Positions 23,846 to 35,279 of a DNA stretch of 64,000 nt are shown here, one piece after another. The DNA is taken from the NCBI GenBank assembly GCA_015501075.1, contig JADNYJ010000071.1:1-64000 (forward strand), given 5' to 3'. Origin of the DNA: Gymnopilus junonius. Lineage: Eukaryota; Basidiomycota; Agaricomycetes; Agaricales; Galerinaceae. The translations under genes were made by a program, and so were the position numbers. The notes beneath the pieces are model-generated. The model saw only the letters and a list, made by a program, of their open reading frames with translations. It did no database searches and was not told the origin of the DNA. How positions within the stretch are numbered: the stretch's first letter is position 1; each line of letters opens with the position of its first letter.

Positions 23846-24570
23846 ATGCCTCCTCCAACCCCTCCTTCAAGACATTTTTCACCTTATACAACGAAGACGG
23901 AACAATACCCTGAACGATACATATTCCTGCTCCTTTTCTTCGTCGCATTCAGCCGTTTAGTGAAAGCATTGAAGAGGTATAGGCGGGATGCAGAAGTATT
24001 TCACAGAGGTACTCCAGAGTCAACTTATCTGTAAATTCGAGTCGTTACTGAGACCAGGACTCCTTTTGAGACCTAGGTGAACTAGACATAGACGGGTCAA
24101 GCGAGATAAGCAGACCTCAAAGTGCTGTTTCCTCGGAATATTACCCATACGCCTACACCATCAACATACCCAACGCCTCATTCAACGTAGACGACCTCCT
24201 ACACGTCCCTGAACATCCGAACTTCGAAACAAACGAAGCCGTAGCGCGGCCGCCTTACCTCACTCCCCGCAACACGCCATCCCTTCCCACCGAAATCCTG
24301 AACGCCCACAGGATACATCACCTGCTCCTACAATTGCAGACAGCGCTATCGTCAGCCCAAAATGAACCAGAGGATTCAGGTAGTTCGCATCGCCGAAGGG
24401 TCAAGGTGCTACGAAGACAGCTGTCGGAAGCTATGAGGATTAACGTGGAGAGTGCGAGTCTGGATGATGCTTCACGACCGCCATTGGACAGTTTTGACCC
24501 ACCTCCGGCTTATTCAGACATTTCACCGATATTAGAGGGGGGTGTATCGTCGCCCTCGAGAGTTGTATGA
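23846..24570 (+). CDS. Small single-pass membrane protein with PPAY motif
   Basis: Exon 1 (23846-24008) and exon 2 (24077-24570) join across GTACTC...CCTAG to give 218 residues, with 657 bases in frame. The N-terminus is short and Pro/Thr-rich (MPPPTPPSRHFSP). Residues about 25-39 form a hydrophobic segment (YIFLLLFFVAFSRLV) followed by a basic patch (KALKRYRRD), fitting a single transmembrane helix with the C-terminus in the cytosol. The tail contains ARPPYLTPRNTP and, near its end, DPPPAYSD, a PPxY motif of the type bound by WW domains of Nedd4/Rsp5 ubiquitin ligases and their adaptors. A role as a Rsp5 adaptor or substrate is inference from this motif only. No family is recognised. Confidence 0.6.
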
Positions 24571-24911
24571 AATTAATTATAGTGGACTTGGCCTTCATCA
24601 ATCTAATTGTACCGCGTTTAATACGAAATTTTCAATGACGTTCTATCTGCCTCTAAATTCAATTCAAGTAACGATTTTAACGTACCTGATGCGAATAACG
24701 GTTCTTGAGTAAGGACACACCATTCGATTTGTCAACATATCCTTAGCTGAGTATTACAATATAACCATTATAAAACAATTCGCTGTTCACTAATTAATCG
24801 ATTCAATGATCATCAGTAGTACTAGGACCATTTTCTTCCGTAGCCTCAACCCTCTGGTCAACGACTATGGGCTCATGGCCTATCCTTTCTCGAATCTCAA
24901 TCTCCTTCATT

Positions 24912-25718
24912 TCAGCCTAGGTCTTCCCAAGAGTTGCAATGTATGCAATCACATTTAGGCTCGAGATTCGAATTGCTATTATGGCTGGTACGTTCATACC
25001 CTCCATGTTGGCTCATTCTTTGGTACCCGCTGTAATGATAATTGATGTCAGGTGGGGCGGGTTGAGCATGATGGTATTCATAGTGGGCGTTGCTTGAGAG
25101 AGGTGGCTGAAATAATGGTGCTGAAGATCGGATATTGTGGGCTTGGACTTGGTGGCGACCTTCAAGTCCATATTCGTGTGGAGGTTGATGGTAAGGTGGT
25201 GCGATATCTTCGTGCTGCCTTTGTATATAGTATGGCGTCGTTGTTCTGTTATGCCACGATGCGGGTCTTAAAGTGTACTCTGGCACTGAGATAAAGTATG
25301 AAGGAGGAGGTACGGTGTTGATACACTTGGAAAGTTTGCTCATATGGCTGTCTTCTCGATAATTCTGCGAATGTAGATCAGAATATGTTGGATACCGGTA
25401 CCTCAAAGACAGCATTTGATTATTGTGACTATGGGAGGAAGAACTCTGGATGTGACTCGGATCCGTGTCCGTGTCGAAAGTCTGTCCGGAAGGCGACGCT
25501 TTAGCAACGCAAATGGAGTTTGACTTGTGGCCTTTGTGCGTGCTTTGTTTTGTGGAGCAATATAGACATTTGCAAGTTACAGGAACTGGCAAGCGAAATG
25601 AGTTCTCGTTCTTCCCCTCTTCCTCGGAGGAGGAGTAATCGAATTCATTGAGTTGGTTGATGTTCTGATACTGGGAAGTGGGGATAACAGTGAGGCAGGA
25701 AAGAGTTGCGTCGTTCAT
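24912..25718 (-). CDS. Disordered protein with two CxCxxC motifs
   Basis: An open frame of 268 codons starts at ATG 25718 (MNDATLSCLTVIP). The same frame is open to 25916, but the stretch between about 25850 and 25805 looks like an intron (GTACATTTTT...CCTTAG), so the inner start is preferred. Composition is Ser/His/Tyr/Gln/Pro rich with no folded domain visible. Two short cysteine motifs of the same form occur, TCKCLYCST in the first third and KCDCIHCNS at the C-terminus; they could bind a metal or be bridged, but this is speculation. It includes SSSEEEGKNE (acidic) and PPPSY/PPYHQPP segments. The next minus-strand gene (27787-28647) has similar composition. Confidence 0.5.
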   Translation of the reverse strand: MNDATLSCLTVIPTSQYQNINQLNEFDYSSSEEEGKNENSFRLPVPVTCKCLYCSTKQSTHKGHKSNSICVAKASPSGQTFDTDTDPSHIQSSSSHSHNNQMLSLRYRYPTYSDLHSQNYREDSHMSKLSKCINTVPPPSYFISVPEYTLRPASWHNRTTTPYYIQRQHEDIAPPYHQPPHEYGLEGRHQVQAHNIRSSAPLFQPPLSSNAHYEYHHAQPAPPDINYHYSGYQRMSQHGGYERTSHNSNSNLEPKCDCIHCNSWEDLG

Positions 25719-25929
25719 TTCTACGTATGGATGCTTAACGGTGTGTTGATCTGAACAGTTGATATCGAGAAAGGAATTTGTGGGGTTGAATCCATTATAG
25801 GAAGATTCTAAGGCATATTTAAGCTCCAGGTACACACAATTAAAAATGTACCGATGTTCATACAGCACGATAGACAGTGATATTGGCCCTTTAGCCGCAA
25901 TACGGGCCAGAGACAAAGAGGAGCCGGGA

Positions 25930-27786
25930 TAAAGATGATACCCTCAGTGCGAGTTTGGCCTAAAATTAAACTAAGGATACATAGGTTAAAGTCGTACCGA
26001 TAACATGGTACTGGTTATTGAAAGGAGACATGGAGAGCGTGACGAAGCTCGCGACGACGCGCCTTTATCACGTGATAGTGCATCAGGAAGTTCGCAATTT
26101 ACTTGTCCGCTTTTGGCAGTTTTCCGGCTTGCGGCTGCCGCACGGCAAGTAAAAAAAGCCAAGTTAGGGCAAAATTATTAGAAAGTTCCAGAATTTTCAT
26201 TACAAATTTGTGATGCGAACTGGCCATCAAAGTCGCTTTTCCGAAAAAGGGACGCGGATTGTCTAACTTTTTGGTTTGACGCTCTTTTACGCTTATTTCC
26301 GCTTGTACAAGCGTAAACAAGTAAATTGTGAAACTCCTGATGTGACAGGGATTTGATCTCAGCCAGTGGGTGAGATCGGCACTTGTCCATCTATGATATT
26401 TTGGCCTGACTCCACTACGTACTGCTTGGCCACTCTGCTTGGGTCACTCTGTTCCTTCCCTTGCATCCTTGTCATCGACATATGGTCATGCGCTGCTTCA
26501 TGTCCTGTCAACAAACTTCCCCACCCTCTCAATGCTCGTTAAGAAATGCATTCAACTTCATCGACATCGAGCACTTGGTCGTGACCGAATTTGAGGAGAC
26601 AGTAGAAGCGATCTGAAGGAAGATGGGTCTATTCAATATGTAAGTCTAGAATATCAAATCGACGGCGCTCTAATGACTGCCAAAATATCATAGATATAAT
26701 TGCGCAGCAGCTCTCGCTATCGCTCGTATTCGGCCTGATACCCATCCACCCTATTCTTGCTCCAAGATCTTGTTCTTCATTCGCCTTAGGGATTCTGTGA
26801 TTAGTTGAATGTCTCCTCTTCCATCTGATAGCGCAGTCAGATCTCGCAGTACTTTCCCTACGACTTGGCAGCGTGGTATCGCCTCTACGATCCTAGGGTC
26901 TCCTTTTTGACTTTCACTCTATCTAATTCCGAAGGCGTATCGGCTCTCACTTCCATATTCGGCACCCCGAAATGTAGACTTACATTGCACCCGCTGTTTG
27001 TGGCGTCTGCCCATCTTGCTTTACTCTCTGTTTCGAGACCCGGTTCAAATTTTACAGTGATTGGTTAGTTATTTACAGATCTATTGAATTTTCTGGCGGT
27101 AAGGCGCCATTTTGATGGATCCTTAGGAGGTAGGTTTGGTCCTCTTTTGTTATCGACGGTCTAACTTTTGCGAACTTTGGAGCCCTCCACGTGCTTTAAA
27201 TTCCTAGAATTTTGTTCACCGAGGACCGCTTCTTTGAGTCCGCCTACTACTACACTATTCGGATGGTGTCGCGTAAATGCGTTTACTTTGCCTTTGAAAT
27301 GTGCATTCGTCTACACCGGGATGGTCTTGATCTCTGCATCTACTGACTGTTCAGGCTTGCTCCTATGAGGATGGTACTGCAGCTTTCGTTACTTTTTGAA
27401 GTACACCTCTCAATGTCTTTTTGACCGTGTCCCTCATTCTCCCCATGACGCTCATTGGTATGAACTTGAAGGACGAATTTGAGATTTAGGACAAAGGAGA
27501 AGCTGTCTGAGGAACGTCCCATTTCTGTGAGTTGGAAATCTTGTATTGGTAGTGCCCTAATGACCGATGTTGGACGCTAGATGTAGTTGTCGATTAATTC
27601 CATCCGCCCTGCGATTATACTCAAAATGACTTGAATATCTCGCATCAGGACATTTGGATTGTTGGAAATGAGCCTTACGAAGATAATATGGGACGTGTTA
27701 TTTGCATCAGCTGAGTGACTTTACATTACAAATTATACCATTTTACCTTCCCTTTGGTCGGAAGTTTACCCAAAATTACCAACCCG
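25930..27786. other. Intergenic region with a small inverted-repeat element
   Basis: No convincing gene. Plus-strand ORFs at 26865-27068 and 27168-27368 have Leu/Thr-rich sequence like decayed F-box leucine-rich tails, but neither has a partner exon. The 26095-26328 inverted-repeat element is listed separately. Confidence 0.3.
26095..26328. mobile_element. MITE-like element with 12-bp inverted termini
   Basis: The segment begins CAATTTACTTGT and ends ACAAGTAAATTG, exact reverse complements, 234 bp apart. The interior has several CGCTTTT/CGCTTATTT-like motifs and no coding potential. No clear target duplication flanks it (TTCG left, TGAA right), so the call as a miniature transposon is tentative. 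Confidence 0.4.
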
Positions 27787-28647
27787 TCAATGCCATCTCA
27801 TAGATTCTTCACCCCTCGAAGTTGAATTCAGCTGGTCCTTCGTTATAATACTCCCCGGCGATACAACCGCATGAAAACTTCCAGGCGTAGCAATGATAGT
27901 TGCGTCCGAGATGACGGCCCAGTTTTGCGAGGGGCCATATACTGCCTCCATTTCGGCGCTGGAGGTGTATGTGACAGGGTTCGTGTTCGCATGGGCGTTG
28001 GAGCTCATATTCGCATTCGAGTGGAGGCGGCGATCTGTATAATGGTTGCTTGCAGGCTGATTTGCGAGTTGATGTCCGTGGTACGTATTGGTTGATGGAG
28101 TGTGTCCTTGAGAATAGTCGTATGGAAGAGGGGGAGGAAAACTGTTACCTACAGAACAGTGTGCTTGTCCTTCCCCTGGGGAGTGATACCCTTGTCCGGG
28201 TGAAGGACGATAACGAGGGTGAATGATTTCTCGTTGTTGTGCATAATACTGCTGCTGATGCTGCCTACGATAGTGATCATAATTATAATCTGGTCGTGGA
28301 ATATAGGTCGAAGTTGTGGCATGGAAGTCTCCTTGCTCGCGACTCCATTGTGAATATCGCTGTTCATTCCTAGGAGACAATGACGGCGATTTAGATCGTT
28401 CCCGATTCCGATTTTTGGGGGGATAAGGATAAGACCCCAAAGATGGCGTTTCATTGTCGCCTACGACCGATGCCGCCCATTCTTGGATAACGGTGTGGTC
28501 CACAAAACTATTCTTTTGATGCGTATCGTCATCGGATGAACATCTACCACTGTCACTTTGACTTTCGTCTTCGAGCATGTCGGAGTCCGAGTTTGTTGTG
28601 TGGATGTAGGGGTGTACGGATTTATGTTGGAATTGGAAGGAAGACAT
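27787..28647 (-). CDS. Disordered Tyr/Gln/Ser/Pro-rich protein
   Basis: A single open frame from ATG 28647 (MSSFQFQHKSVHPYIHT) to 27787 gives 286 codons; the frame is open to 28749 but that stretch has no better start. It carries an acidic, Ser-rich N-terminal part (DSDMLEDESQSDSGRCSSDD), then a long Tyr/Gln/His/Pro-rich middle (YRRQHQQQYYAQQ) and a short more ordered C-terminus (NWAVISDATIIATPGSFHA). No known domain is visible. Low-complexity Tyr/Gln segments of this kind often phase-separate or act as transcription-related regions, but nothing here shows that. Composition resembles the protein at 24912-25718, without obvious alignment. Confidence 0.55.
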   Translation of the reverse strand: MSSFQFQHKSVHPYIHTTNSDSDMLEDESQSDSGRCSSDDDTHQKNSFVDHTVIQEWAASVVGDNETPSLGSYPYPPKNRNRERSKSPSLSPRNEQRYSQWSREQGDFHATTSTYIPRPDYNYDHYRRQHQQQYYAQQREIIHPRYRPSPGQGYHSPGEGQAHCSVGNSFPPPLPYDYSQGHTPSTNTYHGHQLANQPASNHYTDRRLHSNANMSSNAHANTNPVTYTSSAEMEAVYGPSQNWAVISDATIIATPGSFHAVVSPGSIITKDQLNSTSRGEESMRWH

Positions 28648-28759
28648 GTTAGTAGGCTGTGAATTAAGAAGGAGAGGATGTGTGGGAGCGGTGAGTGGTT
28701 GCTGGCCTCTGCATGAATTATGGGGTGTAGTTATACTCCCGACGAACAATGGGAGCTTA

Positions 28760-29480
28760 TCAACTGGGCATTGTTTAGGGTCACGAAAGGGCCACTGTGA
28801 GCCCCGGTAAGTTACCTCAACTTATTTGGTTCCATACCCCAGATTAAGCGTGGTGGACGAAAAAGAAATTCTGACAATATCTGGCAAGCAAGCGTATTGC
28901 AGAGTACAGTGCCGTCCAGAAAGCAGTCTCGAGGCTCGCAAGATACGACTAACCTGTGTAAATAATTAGGGAAGAGATCCGCACTCTACGTCTCCGTGAA
29001 CATTGATAATCACGTGTTGGGAAACGGGCACAGACCCGTCGCCATCATGACTGGGGACCAGCAATGCGCTAGGAATTCAAACTCCGACACAAGCAGGCTG
29101 AGGTGGCCAAAATCTGTAGCGAGCTCGACTCATCAGATAGAAACTAGTTTATATAGAGAAAAGTGCTCGCATATATCATATATTTAAAATGTCCGGGACA
29201 GAATTTTAATTAACTGCTCTGAAAGCTTTGAATGACACACATATTCTTTTTGCCTGCTATTTTGGTACTACGGATTTCTGCAATTCACCATCTTCGACGC
29301 AATTTTAAGAAACTCTGTCCTGGAGACTTTTTTTAGGATCCTTTCAAATACAGATACATGTTATAAAATATAAAATACATGTAGAACTGGAGCCTGGCCA
29401 CTCAAAATAAGGAAAAAGCAGGATTTCGCACCCTTAAAAGGAAATTGATGGCGGTGTCAGGGTCCTCAAACTGCGATATT
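28760..29480. other. Intergenic, no gene seen
   Basis: AT-rich stretch before the Harbinger-like element, with only short ORFs. It ends with ATT at 29478-29480, one copy of the presumed target duplication. Confidence 0.4.
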
Positions 29481-29705
29481 AGGGGAGCTCAGAGTTGGCC
29501 GTAGGTCCGTAGCTGTGGTTACGTAGAGATCCGAAAGGATGACAAATGATTGAAAATTGAAGTTCCGACCTTTGAGTAAGCTGTGACCTTTCGTGACTGC
29601 CGCGTCGCGAGTCGCGTTTGCCTGTACATTTCTCTTCATCCCACCGCGTTACCTACCCCATCCACACTCTTTTCTACAAAATATACCCCACAATCCTTTT
29701 TATCT

Positions 29706-30850
29706 ATGGCTCCGAATGCGAAACCCTCCATTCCACCCATCCAATGGGCTGCAAATGACCACAACCTTGTTTGGTTGTTGTTGGCTGAGATAGGCAAACT
29801 CAAGAATTTTAGGGTTCTCTTTGGAAAGACAGATGCAGACAATGTGAGTTGCTTTCCAATCACTTGTTCTATTTATTAAAAGAACATCCTGTAATCCAGA
29901 ATACCTCGGGAGAAAGCAAGATTGCTGTCTGCAAGAGGATAGGGCAAGTTCTGCTCCCTCACCTTTTTCCGGAGCATGCCACTGTTGTCAGGGAGCGTAT
30001 CAGGGGAAAAATCAACGAGTGAGTCAACAAATCTTTTCCTAGATGTGTGTATTAGCTAACCGGACATTTAAAGCTTGCAAAAGCAGTATATTAAATATGC
30101 AAAGCGACTTCGTCAAACCGGTGGCGCTTAGGAGGAGAGCCGCAAACCCAGACCCAAACTCAAGGCGATGGCAACCAGTACCTCGATTTTTACATCCCAC
30201 CTGATGGCCCAGACCATGATACCCATCGACGGGAAGAACCTCTGGGGTGAGTAAATTTAGACTACGTATAATTTTCGCTAATGCTCTTTTATTTTGTAGA
30301 CCAGATTGAGAAGGAATGGGCTTTCTTTCCATCCCTCCACTCCATCCTCGCTGTGCGACCCAGTGCCACTCCCCTGCCGTCACCACTGGTGTAGGACCTT
30401 CTGGTCAGCAGACGCTGTATTTGCAGCCACCAACTCAGCCACCTCAGCTGCAGATTCCTAGTGCGAGTGAGGCCGAGGCCAATATGCAGGCCCCCTCTGT
30501 AGTTACTCCACCTCTGACTCAGACTGAGACTGCACCTATCGAAGCTTCGGTACACCCCTTGCCCTCAACCAAGCTGCTGGCGTGCCCCTTCGTGGTCCAC
30601 ATACATCCACAATCTCTCAGGCAGTGTACAAAAATATGCAGGTGAAGGTCAAGAAGCTTCCTCAGAAGCGCTCATTCGAAGACAGAATCATTGAATTACA
30701 AGAGTACATCTTTCTTTTTGCAATACATTCTTTTCTGAGCAGATGTATAGAAAAACTATTGAGGCTGCCGCTCACCATGAGGCTGAGGAACGAGCCTTGA
30801 AGAGGCCAATGAGGCTGAGGACTGAGCCTTGAAGAAGTGCAAGCTTCTAA
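29706..30850 (+). CDS. H1 accessory (Myb/SANT-like) protein gene, probably degraded
   Basis: Starts MAPNAKPSIPPIQWAANDHN at ATG 29706. The exon ends KTDADN|GTGAGT, an intron follows to TAATCCAG, and the next exon reads SKIAVCKRIGQVLLPHLFPE, then KQYIKYAKRLRQTGG after a second intron. This layout (tryptophan, hydrophobic helix, basic helix) fits the Myb/SANT-like partner of Harbinger transposases, which helps the transposase enter the nucleus and bind ends. Downstream exons (about 30130-30850) are Pro/Gln-rich and hard to join, so the 3' end is uncertain and may be decayed. Confidence 0.5.
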
Positions 30851-31200
30851 TGGATGAATTCAAATGGGGATTTGGTCCACCACCCATATCAAGAGCAGAT
30901 TCAGCTGATCGACAATTCGCTCAAGATGCTGGATGATGTAGGAAAAGAGAATGATGTAGTGAGATCCCTAACCCTATCTTTTCTTCTCCCTCTCCCTCTT
31001 TTGCTCCCATTCAGCCTCAAACTCCCAGTGTTCGGGCTCGTGTTCCTTCCCCCACCTGGTATATTGAAAACGATGATGACAGTTTGCCCTCTTCTGATGG
31101 TATTTATGCTTAATGTTTCTTATTGTAGTTATTTCTTAATTTATTATTTCCTTCTAATTCCTAATCCATTCTGTCTTTTACAATTTAATTAGCTATATAC

Positions 31201-32497
31201 CTATCCAGCGTGAGCTGCGACTATTTCCGCCACTAAATGTTCTCTTTTACTATTACAGTTATTATTGTCATAGTTTGAATAATGATCCCCTCTGTCCTCA
31301 GCCTCTTCAATGTCTGTGTACTCCCCCATGAAATGTTTTCCAGCTTGATATCCTTCAATGTCAATGACTATGTTGTGGATAACAATTGCAATTGTGATCC
31401 ACTGACATGTGGCAACATGGTCTTTATTCAACATGATGTTGACTCAAAGACCACGAAGACACTGGAAACGACCTTTAAGAGCACCCATGCAATGTTCTGA
31501 TCATACTCACAGATGGGATAAAGTTTTGTCAAAAAGGGCATTTTTGGGATGAAGTGAGGCTGGTTTTTTGTGAATGGAAATGGTCCGTTCATTTACCAAA
31601 TATGCTGAATCACCCCACGCAAATTCTTCACCCTTGAAGAACCACTCAGGATGCTTGCTTGTAGCAGTATGCTCAAAAGCAGCTGCATCATGAGCAGAGC
31701 CAGTCATGCCATGCGAGCAATCAACAATACATAGATTGGAGGGAACATTTCTGATCTAAAAGAAAAAGAGTTAATTTAGATACTAAAAAGCTTTAGAGAA
31801 TCACCTGAGCATTAAGACCATAATTTCCTTTCCTCATATAATAGGCATTACCATTCATCCCTGGTTTTGTGTATAACACGATGATTGTACCATCATACAT
31901 GACCCACCCCTCCTTCCACAATCTGTCAAACCCCACATGTTCTGCCATCCACCTCTTTTCAGTCATCTTCTCCTCAGCTGTAAGTGGCTGAACAAAGATA
32001 TCATGAAGGCTTTCAATTGCATCAAAACACCTCCTCATAAAAGCCTCTACACTGCCTTTGGATATGCCACAATTATGTGCAATATCTTCCAAAGAAGCCC
32101 TGTTTCCAAATCTCCCCATGCAAAAAAGTGTGACTGCAAGTTGGGTCTTGACTGCTGTTTGTGGCATATTGGAGTTGTTGCAAAAGACAGAGTGATCCTC
32201 GTAAGATGAGAAGTACATGGAATATCTGAGGTGAAACAAAGCATGTTAAGAAATCGATTATGATCATGGGGATTCATGGAATAGTCAAAGGCGAGATGGA
32301 GGTTTCCAGCCTTGAGAACACGAGGACGTGGACAAGGTAGTGAGTGACATCAATTCGTGCAGAATAGTGAGATCAGAGATGAGTTGTTGCTGAAGCCGGT
32401 GAGAATCTGGCCGGTTTTGAGCTACCTGAACATCTCTAAGGAGCATGTACAGCATATATGCTCGCTTCACGATGGTGTGGTAGTTTCGACGTGCCAT
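31201..32497 (-). pseudogene. H1 Harbinger-type DDE transposase, two nonsense codons
   Basis: The start MARRNYHTIVKRAYMLY lies at 32497. Exon blocks include GNRASLEDIAHNCGISKGSV (helix-turn-helix-like), then VMYDGTIIVLYTKPG (first Asp), a block with HGMTGSAHDAAAFEHT, then FAWGDSAYLVN (second Asp), and SEHCMGALKGRFQCLRGL (Glu). This is the D-D-E arrangement of DDE_Tnp_4 transposases. Between the second Asp and the Glu there are two in-frame TGA codons, at 31509-31507 and 31503-31501. Homologs have Arg at such sites (R-x-R-S-E-H), so both look like CGA changed to TGA. Downstream, 31201-31434 continues in the same frame (IAIVIHNIVIDIEG). The gene would make only a truncated product. Confidence 0.8.
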
Positions 32498-32702
32498 TTG
32501 ATAGATGTATGAATATGGGAGCGAGGATAGGGGTTGATTAGGGGGTTTGTTTACTGCTGATGCCGCATCAGCATTGCGCGACTATTCAGCATGACAGCGT
32601 GTGCATTACATAACTATCGGACTTCAAATTCTCAATCATTTGTCATCCTTTCGGATCTCTAGTAACCACAGCTATGGACCTACGCCAACTCTGAGCTCCC
32701 CT

Positions 32703-33180
32703 ATTGGCGTGTCATGTCCAAACGCATCTCAAATAATAACCCGTTATACTCCTCCTCTCCAGCTGTGAATGCTCGAAGTCATACTTAAATGATATGCCAA
32801 AGCAATGGTCTAAAAAGCAACGCGTTCAAGCAGCCTTTAATGTCACAAAACTTCATGCAATCGATGCGCTGGTAATGGAAGACGATGTTGACAAGCTCAA
32901 GCAAGGAATCAAGAAGGATGGTACATGGTTGACAGTCGAGGGAATTCGACTGCAGCTTAGTTGGCATTGAAGACACGACACAGCGGTTCCATCAAAGAGT
33001 GAGGTAAACAAGTTAAAAAAAGAAGGCATTTTCGAGCTCTTAATCACAGCTGTGGAGAGAAGGATCACAAATGGGGGCAATTTCACTCGAAGTCAATGAA
33101 GACTGGGAAGAACATGAGCAGAGAGATGAGGCAGATCTGATGGAAATAGATCAAAGCTGCTAAGTAAATTTCAAGTAATT
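32703..33180 (+). pseudogene. Decayed ORF fragment next to H1
   Basis: From about 32792 a plus-strand frame reads MPKQWSKKQRVQAAFNVTK and continues with a Lys/Asp-rich helix-like stretch, then a stop near 32967. A further open stretch (SEVNKLKKEGIFELLITAVE) follows in another frame after a stop. It looks like a small basic DNA-associated protein relic, possibly from another transposon, but I cannot name the family. Confidence 0.3.
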
Positions 33181-35279
33181 TTATCATTCACTCCTTACTT
33201 TTTCGATATAATTCATCTTATTACAATGCTATAGTACTAGTATCTATGTTATTTCAGTGCAGAATGCCTCTGTGGTTAATAGATACGACAAGAATGACTC
33301 TAGATTATTGCTTGGGACTGCCATCAGCGGGAGTTTCCAAATCCGGTAGTGGCCACTTTTATGGTCACAAAAGTTTCGCAGGGCTGCCAGTCCCCATCAT
33401 GACATTGTTGGCATCAACTCCGATGTTCATTTCTGTCGCTATACCACTTCTACGCCCCACTCCCAGTGCTTCTCTTCACCCTTGGGCTCACAATGAATAC
33501 ACTGGTTTCAAACCAATGATTTTGATATGTTGAGCCTAGCTGTTTGCCCGCTTCTTCTACGTTGACGTTCCCCATGAAGAAGCAGTATGTTTGAGCTCTG
33601 GTATGGAGTAACGGCAATTGTCCTTCTGTCTCCTCGGCCTTTGACGTTTTTTGAAGTGCTCTAGACCACACATACTCCATTTCAAGCTGTGAGAAGCAAA
33701 CTTGACCAGACAGACTACTTGGCGTGATGAACGAGCATATAGCATGAGAAAGGGAGTAGGGGTATGTCGAGGAGTTCATGGTTAATATGCTGGTGAATTG
33801 AGTACATAACCTTTGCCACTTTCACCTGACTGTTGACCCTCAATCCCAGGTTAATTACTGATCCTCATCACCGCCAGTAATCTATTGCAACGTTCAAGTT
33901 CTGGTGTTGAACTTGTTCTTCGTCTTTCCGGTTTTCTGTTCGCGTGCGCTTTCATTCGACTGTGGATGAGTTCGAGGCATCTTCCTCAGTCGATTTGCCT
34001 TGCCGTTGTTCTCTGCTTTCCTCTTTACCCTCTCTTACCATCGTTCCTGTTGGAATGTCTGGCTCAGTCTTCCGGTCCCTCTTTATCATGGGTTTCCGAA
34101 GAGAAAATGTGGGTATTCTGAGCAAGTTTTTCTCTGCCCGTCTCTGGCTTCGAAAAAATCCACATAACATGGAGGAACAGTCGAAGAGGCGATGCAAATT
34201 TCAACGTAGTATTGATATTTTACATAGATGGATCATGCTGCTGGTTATCGAGATACTGCTAGTCTGATGGTGGTGCTAGTTCTCGGTTCACTTAGTTGAG
34301 AGAAGATTGACGTGTATTAAATTCAAAGCACCAGGATTTAGAGCTTTCCGATAAAGGTGCGAATACACCTATTACGCCACTGAGTATTTATTAAGTCAAC
34401 ACACAGTGCCGACAATTTATTTCACCCTACAGCAACACATCCTTTTATCCCTTTTTCGAACGGGTTCGAGGAGTGAATGAGTCCGACGCGCCCTCACGCG
34501 CCTCGCCGTAATCACGTGGTGAGAAATGAGCACGGACCCGGGTCCCCTGTCCCGCAGATCACCAACCTCAACATCGAACTCGACATTGCGAGCATCGACT
34601 CCAACGCTCATCGACATATCCGCGTCTCGGAATTGCTTGATATGCTTCCTCTATCGTCGAAAGCAGTACTGTTATGAGCTCGCGAACTTCTGCACGACGA
34701 CATACACCTGAACATCATTTGCTGGCCACTTCGCTGGTCCCGGAGCCACGGTACCACGAATATCCCTCGTCGGTGGCGTTTGAAGTATTTACGTCATTAT
34801 TAGCAGTCCCGACGTGCTCTAATTTAGGCTACCGGAGAAGTAGACAATTCCTTCATGCTTGACTACGGACGTGCTTGGGACGGACAGTGTTTAGGGCGGA
34901 CGTACCTGACTGGGGTTTAGAATAGAAGTGGGGCCTTATGAGCAGAGCTGCCTATGAACGGGTACTTTTATGGCGAGCCGTTCTCGAATTTACCATTACT
35001 GATATCGCCTGACTGGAGCCCGATCCTAGATGCGAGTGTTCATTGATCCTCTCCGCTTTCCATTGTAGCGATTTTCTCATCCACATTTACAGACTATCAC
35101 TATCACGAGCCATTGACAACCATCAACCATTTTTTTCTTCAAGTGTGCAACTTACAAATACAAAAAGTGCTAAAGGACTAAAGACGAGACCTATCGAATC
35201 AGGGAAGGCATTATGTTGGTTCATCAATTACTGGATAAAAAGAGCTCATGATCCTTGGGAAACCAACTAAGCTCGCCAT
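33181..35279. other. Gene-poor region
   Basis: Only short, non-conserved ORFs, for example a minus-strand one at 33450-33779 with NVNVEEAGKQLGSTYQNHWF. No exon pairs, hairpins or repeats were recognised. Confidence 0.35.

Larger units (their letters stand above)
29481..32702. mobile_element. Harbinger-like DNA transposon (element H1)
   Basis: The ends are inverted repeats. The left begins AGGGGAGCTCAGAGTTGG and the right ends with its reverse complement; matching continues imperfectly for about 80 bp, including ATCCGAAAGGATGACAAATG. Both sides are flanked by ATT (29478-29480 and 32703-32705), a 3-bp target duplication. It holds the two genes of PIF/Harbinger elements: an accessory DNA-binding-type gene on the plus strand and a DDE transposase on the minus strand. 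The transposase has two in-frame stops, so H1 is probably not autonomous. Confidence 0.85.
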
